DNA of 64,000 nt from Alphaproteobacteria bacterium (GCA_020632885.1 JACKEQ010000008.1:147049-211048), one strand, 5' to 3'. Shown: positions 39,517 to 49,020, numbered from the stretch's first letter. Program-made: numbers and translations. The notes: a model not told the origin generated them from the sequence alone.

Positions 39517-40554
39517 ATGCGGGTTCCCGAAGCCCTGCTGCCGCTCCTGGACGGCGGGGTCATCCATGACGTGATCCGCCCCCTGATGAGCGGCAAGGAA
39601 GCGGACGTGTTCCTCGTGGAGGTCGAGGGCGACGTGATGGTCGCCAAGACCTACAAGGAAGCGGACAACCGGAGCTTCAAGCACCGCGCGGACTACACGG
39701 AAGGCCGCCGGGTGAAGAACAGCCGGTCGCAGCGGGCCATGGCCAAGCGCAGCCGGTTCGGCAAGGAGGAGATCGAGGCGGCCTGGCGGTCCGCCGAGGT
39801 GGACGTGATCTACCGGCTCTCGTCCGCGGGCGTCCGGGTGCCGCAGCCCTACGCCTTCGTGGACGGCGTGCTCGTCATGGAGCTCATCCGCGGCTGGGAC
39901 GGCGGGCCGGCCCCGCGTCTGGTGGACGCCCGTCTCACGGAGCAGGAGGCCTGGGACCTCTTCCACATGCTGCTGCAGGAGGTCGTGAAGATGCTCTGCG
40001 CGGGCGTCGTGCACGGCGACCTCTCGGACTTCAACGTGCTCCTCGCCCACGACGGGCCCGTGATCATCGACTTCCCGCAGGCCGTGGACCCCGCCCACAA
40101 CCGCAACGCCCGCAAGCTCCTCGTGCGCGACGTGCGCAACCTCCAGTCCTTCCTGGGCCGCTACACGAGCCGGCTCGACGGCAAGCGGTATGGCGACGAG
40201 ATGTGGGCGCTCTACGAGGGGAGCGAGCTGCGTCCCGACACCCGGCTCACCGGCCGCTTCCAGCGCAAGGAGGTCCGCACGAACCCCCTGTCGCTCCTGG
40301 AGGAGATCGAGGCCATGGAGGCGGAGTCCCGGAAGCGGCGCGAGGATCTGGGCCTCGCACCCCGCCGTCCGGCCCGCACGCCCGTCCAGCCCCGTCCGGC
40401 CACCCCAGCGCCGCCGCCCCCCGAGGAGCCCGCGAAGAAGAAGCGTCGCCGGCGCCGGAAGAAGAAGCCCGAGGGGGCCGAGGCGTCCGGGCCGTCCGAG
40501 CCGATCGACTTCGACACGTCGGACGATCTGGACGCCTTCCTCAGCGAGGACTGA
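39517..40554 (+). CDS. RIO-type serine kinase with polybasic tail
   Basis: An atypical kinase of the RIO1 group, 345 residues. SGKEADVF forms the ATP loop, AKTYK holds the Lys, VVHGDLSDFNVLL is the catalytic loop (about 166) and IIDFPQAVD the metal motif; RIO kinases lack the classic activation segment. In eukaryotes and archaea they mature ribosomal subunits, whereas the role in bacteria is unknown. Residues about 285-345 are a Pro/Ala linker, then KKKRRRRRKKK, then an acidic end (DTSDDLDAFLSED). The basic run suggests RNA or ribosome binding. ATG start after GTGAGG. Cytosolic. Confidence 0.9.
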   Translation: MRVPEALLPLLDGGVIHDVIRPLMSGKEADVFLVEVEGDVMVAKTYKEADNRSFKHRADYTEGRRVKNSRSQRAMAKRSRFGKEEIEAAWRSAEVDVIYRLSSAGVRVPQPYAFVDGVLVMELIRGWDGGPAPRLVDARLTEQEAWDLFHMLLQEVVKMLCAGVVHGDLSDFNVLLAHDGPVIIDFPQAVDPAHNRNARKLLVRDVRNLQSFLGRYTSRLDGKRYGDEMWALYEGSELRPDTRLTGRFQRKEVRTNPLSLLEEIEAMEAESRKRREDLGLAPRRPARTPVQPRPATPAPPPPEEPAKKKRRRRRKKKPEGAEASGPSEPIDFDTSDDLDAFLSED

Positions 40555-41986
40555 CGCCCTCCAGGAGCCTCACGCACCGCTCGAAGGCCCGTCCGATGCG
40601 GGTCTCGTTGCGGATCCGGGCCAGATGGGGCCACACGCTGCGCTCGCCCTCGAGGATGAACCCCTGCAGGTCGGTGGGGGTGGGGTTGCTCACCACCTTC
40701 CTGTACAGCGACCAGTGGAACTGCGGGTGGAGGTCGATGTCGCCCGTGTAGTCCTGGGAGAGCAGGTTGTGCACCTGCCGCGCCGCGAGCTGCACGGGCC
40801 CGGTGGAGCGGCTCGTGGCCCTGCGGACGAGGTCGGCGGCGGTGGCGCCCTGCGTGCGCGCGGTGGCCGAGAGCACACCCGAGATGGCCGGCCGGAGCCC
40901 GGACCGCCCGCGATGCCGCATGAACGGCAGCACGTGGGGGTTGGTCTGGCTCACGATGAAGTGGTTGGCGTTGAACAGCCGGGAGAGGCGGATCTTCGGG
41001 AGGTCGCCGTCGAGGGAGCCGTCGGTCCAGCGCTCCTCGGGCAGGTAGGGCGTGTGCGACCCGTCCGGGAGCTTGCGGAGGAGCTGGACGGGCGGGAACA
41101 GGCCCGGCAGGGCGGAGCTCGCGAGGGCGGCGCGCGCGACGAGCACGTCCGGGGCCGTCAGGTGCGACAGCAGCCGCGGCTTCTGCTGCGACCGCGTCGC
41201 GGAGACGCTGATGTTCAACGACCGTCCGCTGTGTTCCCAGGCCTCGCGGAAGGTCGCCTCGCCCACGTTGTGGAGCAGCACGTCGTACAGGCGCTCGGGG
41301 GCGAGCAGGGCCCCGGTGCGCACGGTCCGGCGGAGACCGGCGGGCTTCAGCCCGTCGAGCCGCATCTGCTGCGGGTGCTCGAAGAGGTCGCGGAGCTCGC
41401 GGTCGTCGCGGGCGCAGACGCCGGCCGCGATCATCGCGCCAGTGCTGGCCCCCGAGAGGATCGAGGGCAGCAACCCCGCGTCGAACAGGGCCTTCACCAC
41501 ACCCAGGTGGTGGAAGCCGAGGGTGGCACCGCCGGAGAGCATGAGGGCCGAGCGGCCGTAGACCTTCCACGCCACCCGGAACCGCTCGAGCCGCGCCCGG
41601 GCTGCGCGCTCGTCCATCGGGACCTGCGAGAGCCAGTCCAGCGCGTGCTCGCAGGCATGCAGGTAGCGCTCGACGAGGTGCTTGGTGCCGCCGAGGGCCA
41701 CGTCGTAGAGCGCGGGGTCCGCGATCTCGTTCTGGTGGCGGTACAGGCTCGCGGTGAGGGTCTCGGCCAGGTCCTCGGCGCGACCGGCGGCCTCCAGACG
41801 CTCGAGCGTCTCGATGCTCGCGCGCAGAGCCTCGGCGTCGTAGGCCTCCGCGTGGTCCTCACCGCGCCAGAGGTCCGCCCCCGTGAGGCTGTCGACCCGC
41901 TCGGCCGCGATCTGCCAGGCGTCGACGTCGCGGGCCTCCGCGAGGGCCCGCCAGGCGTCGCGCACCTCCGGGCGGCGCCCGATCAC
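40541..41986 (-). CDS. Patatin-like phospholipase with DUF3336-like N-terminal domain
   Basis: A serine lipase of 481 residues. Residues about 150-360 are the patatin core: oxyanion loop SGGATLGFHHLGVV, nucleophile in LSGASTGAMIAAG (about 178) and catalytic Asp in TDGSLDGDLP. The first 145 residues and the C-terminal helices resemble the DUF3336 triacylglycerol lipases (yeast Tgl3-5, plant SDP1), suggesting storage-lipid or phospholipid breakdown. No signal peptide. It starts at GTG 41986, inside the stop of the upstream OB-fold gene (GTGA), so the two are co-translated. Confidence 0.88.
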   Translation of the reverse strand: MIGRRPEVRDAWRALAEARDVDAWQIAAERVDSLTGADLWRGEDHAEAYDAEALRASIETLERLEAAGRAEDLAETLTASLYRHQNEIADPALYDVALGGTKHLVERYLHACEHALDWLSQVPMDERAARARLERFRVAWKVYGRSALMLSGGATLGFHHLGVVKALFDAGLLPSILSGASTGAMIAAGVCARDDRELRDLFEHPQQMRLDGLKPAGLRRTVRTGALLAPERLYDVLLHNVGEATFREAWEHSGRSLNISVSATRSQQKPRLLSHLTAPDVLVARAALASSALPGLFPPVQLLRKLPDGSHTPYLPEERWTDGSLDGDLPKIRLSRLFNANHFIVSQTNPHVLPFMRHRGRSGLRPAISGVLSATARTQGATAADLVRRATSRSTGPVQLAARQVHNLLSQDYTGDIDLHPQFHWSLYRKVVSNPTPTDLQGFILEGERSVWPHLARIRNETRIGRAFERCVRLLEGVSPR

Positions 41987-42402
41987 ACGCCTTCGGCGCC
42001 GACCAGCTCGCCCTGGCCGCTCTTGAACAGCTTGCGCGCGGCCTTCTCGGCGTCCGTGGCGTAGTGCCCGTCCACCTCGATGGCGAACGTGAGGCGCCAC
42101 TTCCGCGACGGTGCGTCGGCATCGAACTGCGCCGTGAGGTCGGTGTCGGGGGCAGCGTCCACGGGGCCGAGCGCCATGCCCTCGCTGTCGATCCCGAACA
42201 CCTTGCGGGGCTTCATCTCCCCCTCTGGCAGCAGGGTGCCGAGCTGGGCGATGGCCGCGACCTGGCCGACCTCGTAGACGTTCGTGAGGTTCGCCACGAT
42301 GGTCTTCTGGCCCAGCGCCGGGCTCTCGAAGCGGTAGACGAACAGGTTGTCGGTGTCGGGGTGGGCGTCCTTCTCGACGACGGTCATGGCGATGACGGGC
42401 AT
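41983..42402 (-). CDS. tRNA-binding (EMAP/CsaA-like) OB-fold protein
   Basis: A 139-residue protein with the tRNA-binding domain fold seen in CsaA and the C-terminus of methionyl-tRNA synthetase: VVEKDAHPDTDNLFVYRFES, then IVANLTNVYEVGQVAAIA, then a GEMKPRKVFGIDSEGMALG turn, which is the conserved S-x-GM loop. I chose ATG 42402, preceded by GGAGGACTG; the longer frame to 42465 lacks this. The last 45 residues are a short charged extension. It binds structured RNA or acts as a chaperone in known relatives. Coupling with a lipase gene has no obvious meaning. Confidence 0.8.
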   Translation of the reverse strand: MPVIAMTVVEKDAHPDTDNLFVYRFESPALGQKTIVANLTNVYEVGQVAAIAQLGTLLPEGEMKPRKVFGIDSEGMALGPVDAAPDTDLTAQFDADAPSRKWRLTFAIEVDGHYATDAEKAARKLFKSGQGELVGAEGV

Positions 42403-42467
42403 CAGTCCTCCGAGGCCCTCGATATGCCGACGGCGCCGTGTCGCCAACACCGTCCGATGGTACAAGG

Positions 42468-44084
42468 ATGGAGGCCACTCGGGCCGGCTGGAGCAAGGTG
42501 GACGTTCGACCGGGCACGGTGATCGACAAGTTCGAGGTCGTCGAGCTCCTCGGTCAGGGGGCGATGGCCTCCGTGTACCTCGTGCGTCACCGCCACCTCG
42601 ATGCCCCGTACGCCCTCAAGGTCCTGCAGATCCAGAGGCCGGAGGTCGCGGAGCGCCTGCTCACAGAGGGTCGCGTGCAGGCGGGGCTCCGCCACCCCAA
42701 CGTGGTGGGCGTCTCCGACGTCATCCTGGTGAACGGCCAGCCGGGCCTCGTGCTGGAGTTCGTGGACGGTCCGACGCTCGAGCGGTTCATCAAGGACTAC
42801 GGGCCCCTCGACATCCCGGCCATCGACCACATCGGCCTGTCGATCGCCAAGGGGCTGCGCGCCGCCCACCGCGCCGGGCACCTCCACCGCGACCTGAAGC
42901 CCGCCAACATCCTGATGGACTACCTGGACGACCAGTGGATCCCGAAGATCGCGGACTTCGGGCTCGCCAAGTTCCTCTTCGGCGGCGGCGACGGCGAGGT
43001 GAGCGTCACCCGCACCGGCCAGATCATGGGCAGCCCCACCTTCATGTCCCCGGAGCAGTGCCGCGACGCGAAGTCTGTGGACCAGCGCGCGGACGTGTTC
43101 GCGCTCGGCGCCGTGCTCTACGAGCTCGCCACGGGCCAGCGCTGCTTCGACGCCCCGGACGTCGTGCAGGTGTTCGCGCGCATCGTGTCGGGCGCGTTCG
43201 TACCGGTGATCGACCTGCGCCCGGATCTGCCGCGCCGGATGGTGATGGCCATCCACGGTGCCCTCGTGGTGGACCCCGCGCACCGCATCCCCGACGTCGA
43301 CACGTTCATGGCGGTGTGGGAGGGGCGGCAGCACTTCGAGGCCAACCAGCAGGACGTCACGCAGTCCGTCGTGGCGCTGCTGGGCGACGATCCGGCCCTC
43401 TACAGCGGCACCCACGCCACCCTGGCGCCGCGCAAGCCCAAGAAGCGCGTGCGGCCCTCCCGGGTGGTGGGCTCCATGGCCGCGGTCTCGGCCTTCGGGC
43501 TCCTCACCGTGGGCGCGCTGCTCACCGGGTTCATCGTGATGTACGCCATCGCGTCCTGGTACCGCGCGCCCCCGCCGCTCACCCTGACCGACCCCGACGC
43601 GGTCGGGCCCCAGCGGACCCCCGAGATCCACGCCCCGGAAGAGCCGGTCGTGGAACCCGAGCCGGTGGTGGATCCGGAGCCCGTGCGGCCTGAGCCCGTG
43701 CGGCCGAGCGCCCCGGAGCCTGTCCGTACGATGCCCCCGGCGCCCGAACCGGTGCGGTCGGTGCCGGATCCCCTTCCGCCGCCGGTGCCGGTCCCAGTCG
43801 TTCCCCTCCCGGCCCCGGTGTTCGGCCCGATCCTCGCCAGCGGGGAGCTCGGCGAGGTCAGGGCTGCGAAGGAGTGTCTGGTGGGCCTGCCCCCCACCGC
43901 CCCAGACAGCTTCCCCGCCGTCATCTCGGTGGAGGTCGACGGTAGCGTGTCCACCGTTCAGCTGCGTGACGTCCGCTACGCCGGGGGCCCGGTGGAGGCC
44001 TGCCTCCGGCGCGCGTTGGACGGCTTCCGCTTCTCCGCGCGCCCCGAGAGCCCGCAGCGGCTGACGTTCCCCTTCACGCCGTAG
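42468..44084 (+). CDS. Membrane Ser/Thr protein kinase with TonB-like C-terminal domain
   Basis: A 538-residue kinase. GQGAMASVY (about 30), ALKVL, HRDLKPAN (about 140), IADFGLAK and MSPEQCRDAK are visible, as is the characteristic DVFALGAVLYELATG. A single membrane span lies at about 336-362, followed by a Pro/Glu/Val linker (EPVVxPEP repeats) that could cross the periplasm, and a terminal domain (VEVDGSVSTVQL, ACLRRALDGFRF) resembling the TonB/AgmX C-terminal fold. It closely resembles the kinase at 14879, so both belong to one paralogous set. I use ATG 42468; GTG 42438 is possible. Intact, unlike its paralogue. Confidence 0.9.
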   Translation: MEATRAGWSKVDVRPGTVIDKFEVVELLGQGAMASVYLVRHRHLDAPYALKVLQIQRPEVAERLLTEGRVQAGLRHPNVVGVSDVILVNGQPGLVLEFVDGPTLERFIKDYGPLDIPAIDHIGLSIAKGLRAAHRAGHLHRDLKPANILMDYLDDQWIPKIADFGLAKFLFGGGDGEVSVTRTGQIMGSPTFMSPEQCRDAKSVDQRADVFALGAVLYELATGQRCFDAPDVVQVFARIVSGAFVPVIDLRPDLPRRMVMAIHGALVVDPAHRIPDVDTFMAVWEGRQHFEANQQDVTQSVVALLGDDPALYSGTHATLAPRKPKKRVRPSRVVGSMAAVSAFGLLTVGALLTGFIVMYAIASWYRAPPPLTLTDPDAVGPQRTPEIHAPEEPVVEPEPVVDPEPVRPEPVRPSAPEPVRTMPPAPEPVRSVPDPLPPPVPVPVVPLPAPVFGPILASGELGEVRAAKECLVGLPPTAPDSFPAVISVEVDGSVSTVQLRDVRYAGGPVEACLRRALDGFRFSARPESPQRLTFPFTP

Positions 44085-44449
44085 AGCACGGGTGCAGTGA
44101 ATCGCGCGCAGCGCGACTCACAGCGCGCTGCTCCCGTGCCCGTGCCCGTGCCCGTGCCCGATGGGCTATTACAGAGGAAGAACCTTTGACGTGGCGATGG
44201 CATGCCCGCGCAGCCATGCCTCGCCATCGCGATCGCTCCTGGCGCCACGCATCTGGTGTTCCGAGGCCGGGTTCGGGCACGGGCACGCGCACGGGCACGG
44301 GCACGGGGCAGGGTGCGCAAGTGGCCTGACGGCCATTTGCAGCACCCTTCCAGACCACGGGTGATCCGACAGGCCAGGCCGCGACATCCTGTCAGCACGC
44401 CACCTCTGTCCCTCCAGGCTAAGGTGACCTCCTGCCCCGGAGTCGTCCC
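44085..44449. repeat. Intergenic region with a large inverted hexamer repeat
   Basis: No gene seen in 365 bases. Four to five copies of CCCGTG run from 44128 to 44161, and their reverse complement (CACGGG units, with two variants) from 44273 to 44311. The arms of about 34 and 39 bases could form a long hairpin with a 111-base loop. A shorter GC-rich palindrome AATCGCGCGCAGCGCGACT lies at 44100-44118. These may act as a transcription stop for the kinase or carry an RNA structure before the next operon. Confidence 0.75.
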
Positions 44450-45388
44450 GTGCGCGTGCTTCCCCTCCTGCTCCTCGCCGCCTGTGGTCCCCGCTGGTCG
44501 GAGGCGTTCGACGCGAGCGGCATGGGCGCGATGTCCGGCGTGTGGGGCAGCGGTCCCGACGACGTTTGGGCGGTGGGCGGCTCGCCCGGGGTGTCCACGG
44601 TCGTGCACTACGACGGCGGCACCTGGTCGCCCGTCACCGTGCCCGACGGCGATCTCGTGGTGTGGGTGTTCGGGTTCGGCCCGGACGACGTCTGGGGTGT
44701 CGGGCAGTCGGGCACCATCCTGCACCTGACGGGTGGCACGTGGTCGGCCGTGGAGTCCGGCACCGACGAGGATCTCTGGGGGGTCTGGGGCGCTGCGCCC
44801 GACGACGTGTGGATCGTGGGGGGCGCCATCGCGGAGGGCGACCCGCTGATCCTCCACTGGAACGGCACCGGGCTCGAGCAGCACCAGCTCGCCGCCGAGG
44901 AGAACGACCGGCAGGCCCGCTCGCTGTTCAAGGTCTACGGGCAGGACGGGCGCGTGTTCGCGGTCGGGCAGGGTGGGCTGATCATCGAGTGGGACGGCTC
45001 GGCCTGGCGCCAGATGTCCACGGGAGCCGCCGCCGACGAGGACTTCGTGAGCCTCTGGGGCGACGCGGACGGGCGGATCACCGCCGTGGGCGGTCGCTCG
45101 GCCGCGCAGATCGCGACCCTCGACGGCGACGCCTGGACCACGACCACCCCGCCCGGGATGCCCGGCCTCAACGCCGTCACGGTGGACTCCAAGGGCACCG
45201 TGGTCGTCGGAGGCGCGTCCGGGTTCGTCGGGCACGTCGAGGAGGGCGAGCTCGTCCGGGAGGACGCGCCCGAGCCCACGTCCCACGACATCCACGCGCT
45301 CTGGAGCGACGGCGCGGGCACCACCTGGGCCGTGGGCGGTCGCTTCTACGATCCCTACGAGGGCACGGCCTGGAGGAGGAAGCCATGA
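44450..45388 (+). CDS. Beta-propeller lipoprotein with DVWAVG repeats
   Basis: Lipoprotein of 312 residues with signal MRVLPLLLLAAC. The mature part contains six or more repeats built on GxxPDDVWxVG, followed by a strand with HYDGGTW or LxGGTW; these repeats are widespread in myxobacterial secreted proteins and fold as a propeller. Function in the envelope is unknown. GTG start at 44450. Its stop overlaps the next start (ATGA at 45385-45388), making it the first gene of a four-gene run with cytochromes, so it may be an assembly or sensor partner of them. That is inference. Confidence 0.8.
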   Translation: MRVLPLLLLAACGPRWSEAFDASGMGAMSGVWGSGPDDVWAVGGSPGVSTVVHYDGGTWSPVTVPDGDLVVWVFGFGPDDVWGVGQSGTILHLTGGTWSAVESGTDEDLWGVWGAAPDDVWIVGGAIAEGDPLILHWNGTGLEQHQLAAEENDRQARSLFKVYGQDGRVFAVGQGGLIIEWDGSAWRQMSTGAAADEDFVSLWGDADGRITAVGGRSAAQIATLDGDAWTTTTPPGMPGLNAVTVDSKGTVVVGGASGFVGHVEEGELVREDAPEPTSHDIHALWSDGAGTTWAVGGRFYDPYEGTAWRRKP

Positions 45389-47712
45389 CGCTGCTCACGC
45401 TGCTCGCGCTGTCCGGCTGCAAGGGTGACGACTGGGAGGAGCACGGTCCCATCGCGGACGGCATCATGGCGCCCCTCGGCGACCCCCTGCCGTCGGCCAC
45501 CCCGGAGCAGCTCGCGACCTTCGAGCGCGGCAAGGCCGTCGGGCTGCATCGCTTCAGGCCGTCCCAGGGGCTCGGGCCCGCCTTCAACGTGTCGTTCTGC
45601 CTGTCGTGCCACGAGAAGCCCGTCTCCGGCGGGTCCGCAGGGCTCTACCGCTCCTTCTTCCTCTCCGGCCGGCTCACCGAGGACGGCGCGTTCGTGCCGG
45701 GCGAGAGTGCCGGCGAGGCGGGTGGGGTCATCCGGCTGCTGGACGTCGGCACGGACCACCTGGCCCGGCCCGAGATCCCCGAGACCACCACGATCCTCGC
45801 CCAGCGCAACCCGATCCCGTTCTTCGGTGTGGGCCTGATCGCCGAGCTGCCCGAGGACGAGATCCTGAAGCGCGCGGACCCCGACGACGCCGATGGGGAC
45901 GGCATCAGCGGGCGTCCCAACTACGATCGTGGCTTCGTGGGCCGGTTCGGGCGCAAGGCGCAGACCGTGAGCATCGAGGGCTTCATCCGCGGCCCGCTGT
46001 TCAACCACATCGGCATCACGACCAACCCACTCACCGAAGAGCAGCGCGCGGCGCTCCCGGTGGACAGCTCGGGGGGCGGCGACATGGCGGCGCGCTACGC
46101 GCCCGGGTTCTTCGACCTCGGCCAGGCGGCCGCGCCGGACGGGCCTCTCGTGGACCTGGACGACGCCCCCGATCCCGAGATGAGCACGCAGGACCTCTTC
46201 GACCTCGTGTCGTACTCGATGCTCCTCGCGGCACCCGAGGTGGACGAGCCCACCCCGGACTCGGAGGCAGGTCGGCTGGCCTTCAACGAGGCCCGCTGCA
46301 CCGACTGCCACACGCCGCGCATCAAGGGGCCCCGCGGGCCCGTGCACGTCTACTCGGACCTCCTGCTCCACGACATGGGCCCCGAGCTCGCGGACGGCCT
46401 GGTGCAGAAGGACGCGACGGGCGCGGAGTTCCGGACCCAGCCGCTCTGGGGCATCGGGGCCGTCGGGCCCTACCTGCACGACGGGCGCGCCCACACCCTC
46501 CACGACGCCATCCTCGCCCACGGCGGCGAGGGCACCGCGAGCCGCGACCTCTACGCCGCCTTCGACGGCGCGAAGCAGCTCCAGCTCCGCGCGTTCCTGC
46601 TGTCCCTCGGGGGCTCCAGCCAGGCGAGCACGGGCCTGCTGCACCCCGACGCCCCCCTGCCGGCGGTGGGGGAGTACGGCGGTCCCGCGCGGGCGCTCGA
46701 CGCGACCGACGAGGAGGCCTTCCTCCGTGGGCGCTCGGCCTTCGACTTCGAGTTCGGGTACGGGGAGGGCATCGGCGGCCCGCGCTTCAACGGCGACTCG
46801 TGCCGCGCCTGCCACTTCGAGCCCACCATCGGTGGGGCCGGGCCCATCGACCTCAACGTGATGCGTCACGGCCTGCTCACGGAGGACGGCCAGTTCGTCC
46901 AGCCCGAGGTGGGCACCATCCTGCACCGCCTGCGTCGGGTGGGGGAGGGGCAGCAGCGGGCCCAGCCGGGCACGGCGGTGTACGAGATGCGCCAGACGCC
47001 CCACCTCTTCGGCCTCGGGCTGATCGACGCCCTGCCGGAGGACGTCGTGCTCGCGAACGCGGACCCCGACGACCTCGACGGGGACGGGATCTCCGGGCGG
47101 CCGTCGTTCACCGACGACGGGCGGCTCGGGCGGTTCGGGTGGAAGGGCAGCGTGCCGAGCATCCGGGAGTTCGTGCGGGACGCCGTGGCCATGGAGCTCG
47201 GGATGACCTTGCCGCAGGACGCCGGTCAGTCCTTCGGCCGGGTGCACGACAACGACGGCGTGACGGACCCCGAGGTGCACTTCGACTACGCGCGCGACCT
47301 CGAGCACTTCCTCACGCTGCTGGGGCCGCCGCCACGGCAGACCCCCGAGGATCCGGCCCTCGCCGCGCGGGGCGAGGAGCTCTTCGGCACGGTCGGGTGC
47401 GACCGGTGCCACGTCCCGGCCCTCCAGGGTCCCGGCGGCCCCGTGCCGCTGTACTCGGATCTGCTGCTCCACGAGGTCCTCTCGCCGCGCGTGAAGGGCA
47501 TCGAGGAGGCCTCCGCCACGATGCGGGAGATGCGCACGGCGCCCCTCTGGGGCGTCAGCCAGACGGCTCCCTACATGCACGACGGTCTCGCCGAGACGCT
47601 GGCCGCGGCCATCCGCGCTCACGACGGCGAGGCGGTGGCCACGCGGACCGCCTTCCAGAACCTGTCCGGCGAGGATCGGGACGCCCTCCTGGCCTTCCTG
47701 GAGACCCTGTGA
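45385..47712 (+). CDS. Tandem di-haem oxidoreductase (DHOR/DUF1111) lipoprotein
   Basis: Lipoprotein (LALSGC) of 775 residues containing two copies of the di-haem oxidoreductase domain. Haem motifs: CLSCH (about 71), CTDCH (about 305), CRACH (about 473) and CDRCH (about 672). Each half has the same order: a CxxCH, then a GxGLIxxLPExxxLxxADPDDxDGDGISGRP stretch split here as FGVGLIAELPEDEI and FGLGLIDALPEDVV, then CxxCH, then a QPLWGIG/APLWGVS end with a Tyr-His-Asp-Gly element. Typical proteins have one copy, so the fusion is notable. Probably a periplasmic electron-transfer or peroxidase-like enzyme working with the cytochrome encoded next. Confidence 0.9.
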   Translation: MTLLTLLALSGCKGDDWEEHGPIADGIMAPLGDPLPSATPEQLATFERGKAVGLHRFRPSQGLGPAFNVSFCLSCHEKPVSGGSAGLYRSFFLSGRLTEDGAFVPGESAGEAGGVIRLLDVGTDHLARPEIPETTTILAQRNPIPFFGVGLIAELPEDEILKRADPDDADGDGISGRPNYDRGFVGRFGRKAQTVSIEGFIRGPLFNHIGITTNPLTEEQRAALPVDSSGGGDMAARYAPGFFDLGQAAAPDGPLVDLDDAPDPEMSTQDLFDLVSYSMLLAAPEVDEPTPDSEAGRLAFNEARCTDCHTPRIKGPRGPVHVYSDLLLHDMGPELADGLVQKDATGAEFRTQPLWGIGAVGPYLHDGRAHTLHDAILAHGGEGTASRDLYAAFDGAKQLQLRAFLLSLGGSSQASTGLLHPDAPLPAVGEYGGPARALDATDEEAFLRGRSAFDFEFGYGEGIGGPRFNGDSCRACHFEPTIGGAGPIDLNVMRHGLLTEDGQFVQPEVGTILHRLRRVGEGQQRAQPGTAVYEMRQTPHLFGLGLIDALPEDVVLANADPDDLDGDGISGRPSFTDDGRLGRFGWKGSVPSIREFVRDAVAMELGMTLPQDAGQSFGRVHDNDGVTDPEVHFDYARDLEHFLTLLGPPPRQTPEDPALAARGEELFGTVGCDRCHVPALQGPGGPVPLYSDLLLHEVLSPRVKGIEEASATMREMRTAPLWGVSQTAPYMHDGLAETLAAAIRAHDGEAVATRTAFQNLSGEDRDALLAFLETL

Positions 47713-49019
47713 GGCTCGCTCTCGTCGCCCTGCTCGCGGGCTGTCCCGGCAACGTGCCGACCGACCCCACGGCCACCGATCCGCCCACGCCGGAGCCCCT
47801 CAACGACCCCATCTCCATGCCGCTCGAGCCCACCGTCGACCTCGGCGACTTCCAGGGCGCCGCGTCGTGCGAGGGGTGCCACGAGGAGCACGTCCAGGAG
47901 TGGTCCACGTCCATGCACGCCTACGCGATGGTGGACCCGCTGTTCCGGGCCATCGTGGAGGTGCGTCAGGCCGACCTGAACGGGGCGGAGGACCGCTTCT
48001 GCGTCCAGTGCCACTCGGCCATCGGCACGCGCTCGGGCTCCCTCGACATCGGGTTCAGCTTCGACGACCAGCCGGCCATCGTCACCGAGGGCATCACCTG
48101 CGTGAGCTGCCACAAGATCACGTCGGTGGAGCGCCCCTGGAACGCCGGCCACGCGATCGACCCACTCGCGCCGATGCAGGGACCGAGCGGCACGCCGAGC
48201 CCGATCCACGAGGTCTCGCAGTCCGCCGTCTTCCAGGACTCCGTGCTCTGCGGGTCCTGCCACGACGTCATCGAGACCAGCGGCCTGCCCCTCGAGCGGC
48301 CCTACGCCGAGTGGCTCGAGTCGCCTGCGGCTGCAGCGGGCACCACCTGCCAGGACTGCCACATGCCGCCCACCGAAGACGGTCGGCACAGCCATCGCTT
48401 CGTGGGCGTGGACCTCCCGCTGGTGGACGGCTTCGTGGACGAGGCCACCCGCGCGGACCTGCAGCTCCGGATCGAGGAGCTGCTCGCGGGCTCCGCGGAC
48501 CTCGAGCTGGACGTCTTCGACGTCGCGCCCGGCCAGACCGCGAGCGCTGTGGTCACCGTGCACAACCTCATCGAGGGGCACGCGTTCCCCACGGGGTCCA
48601 CGTTCATCCGGGAGGCCTGGGTGGAGCTCGTGGCCCGGGCGGATGGCGAGGTGTTCTACGAGACCGGCACCCTCGACGCGAACGGCGACCTCCGGAACTA
48701 CTGGAGCGAGCTCGAGCCCTACGGCGACCACGACCTGATCTCGTTCGCCTCCAACTTCACCGACGCGGCAGGGGCGCCCACGGTGTTCTCGTGGCGGGCG
48801 GCCGATCACACCAGCCGCGCGATCTCGCCGGGCTACCCGCGCACCTCCACGCTGTTCCTGCCCGTGCCCGAGGGCGCGCAGGAGGTCACCGTGGAGGCCC
48901 GCCTGCGCTTCCGCGCCATCCCGCCCTACCTGCTGCGGCTCGTGGGCCTCGACGCCTACGCGGTGGACCTGCCGGTCTACGACATCGACACGGCGAGCTG
49001 GGTCCAGGTCGGGCCCTGA
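47709..49019 (+). CDS. Pentahaem cytochrome c lipoprotein (c554-like)
   Basis: 436 residues, start GTG inside the previous stop, lipobox LLAGC. Five motifs in the N-terminal half: CEGCH (about 54), CVQCH (98), CVSCH (131), CGSCH (181) and CQDCH (214), the last followed by MPPT, as in cytochrome c554/c' proteins. The C-terminal 210 residues are a beta-sandwich without haem. The overlap with the tandem DHOR gene suggests they exchange electrons. The substrate is unknown: nitrogen or sulfur oxyanions are handled by relatives, but the active-site residues of NrfA or Hao cannot be assigned here. Confidence 0.88.
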   Translation: MRLALVALLAGCPGNVPTDPTATDPPTPEPLNDPISMPLEPTVDLGDFQGAASCEGCHEEHVQEWSTSMHAYAMVDPLFRAIVEVRQADLNGAEDRFCVQCHSAIGTRSGSLDIGFSFDDQPAIVTEGITCVSCHKITSVERPWNAGHAIDPLAPMQGPSGTPSPIHEVSQSAVFQDSVLCGSCHDVIETSGLPLERPYAEWLESPAAAAGTTCQDCHMPPTEDGRHSHRFVGVDLPLVDGFVDEATRADLQLRIEELLAGSADLELDVFDVAPGQTASAVVTVHNLIEGHAFPTGSTFIREAWVELVARADGEVFYETGTLDANGDLRNYWSELEPYGDHDLISFASNFTDAAGAPTVFSWRAADHTSRAISPGYPRTSTLFLPVPEGAQEVTVEARLRFRAIPPYLLRLVGLDAYAVDLPVYDIDTASWVQVGP

Positions 49020-49020
49020 C

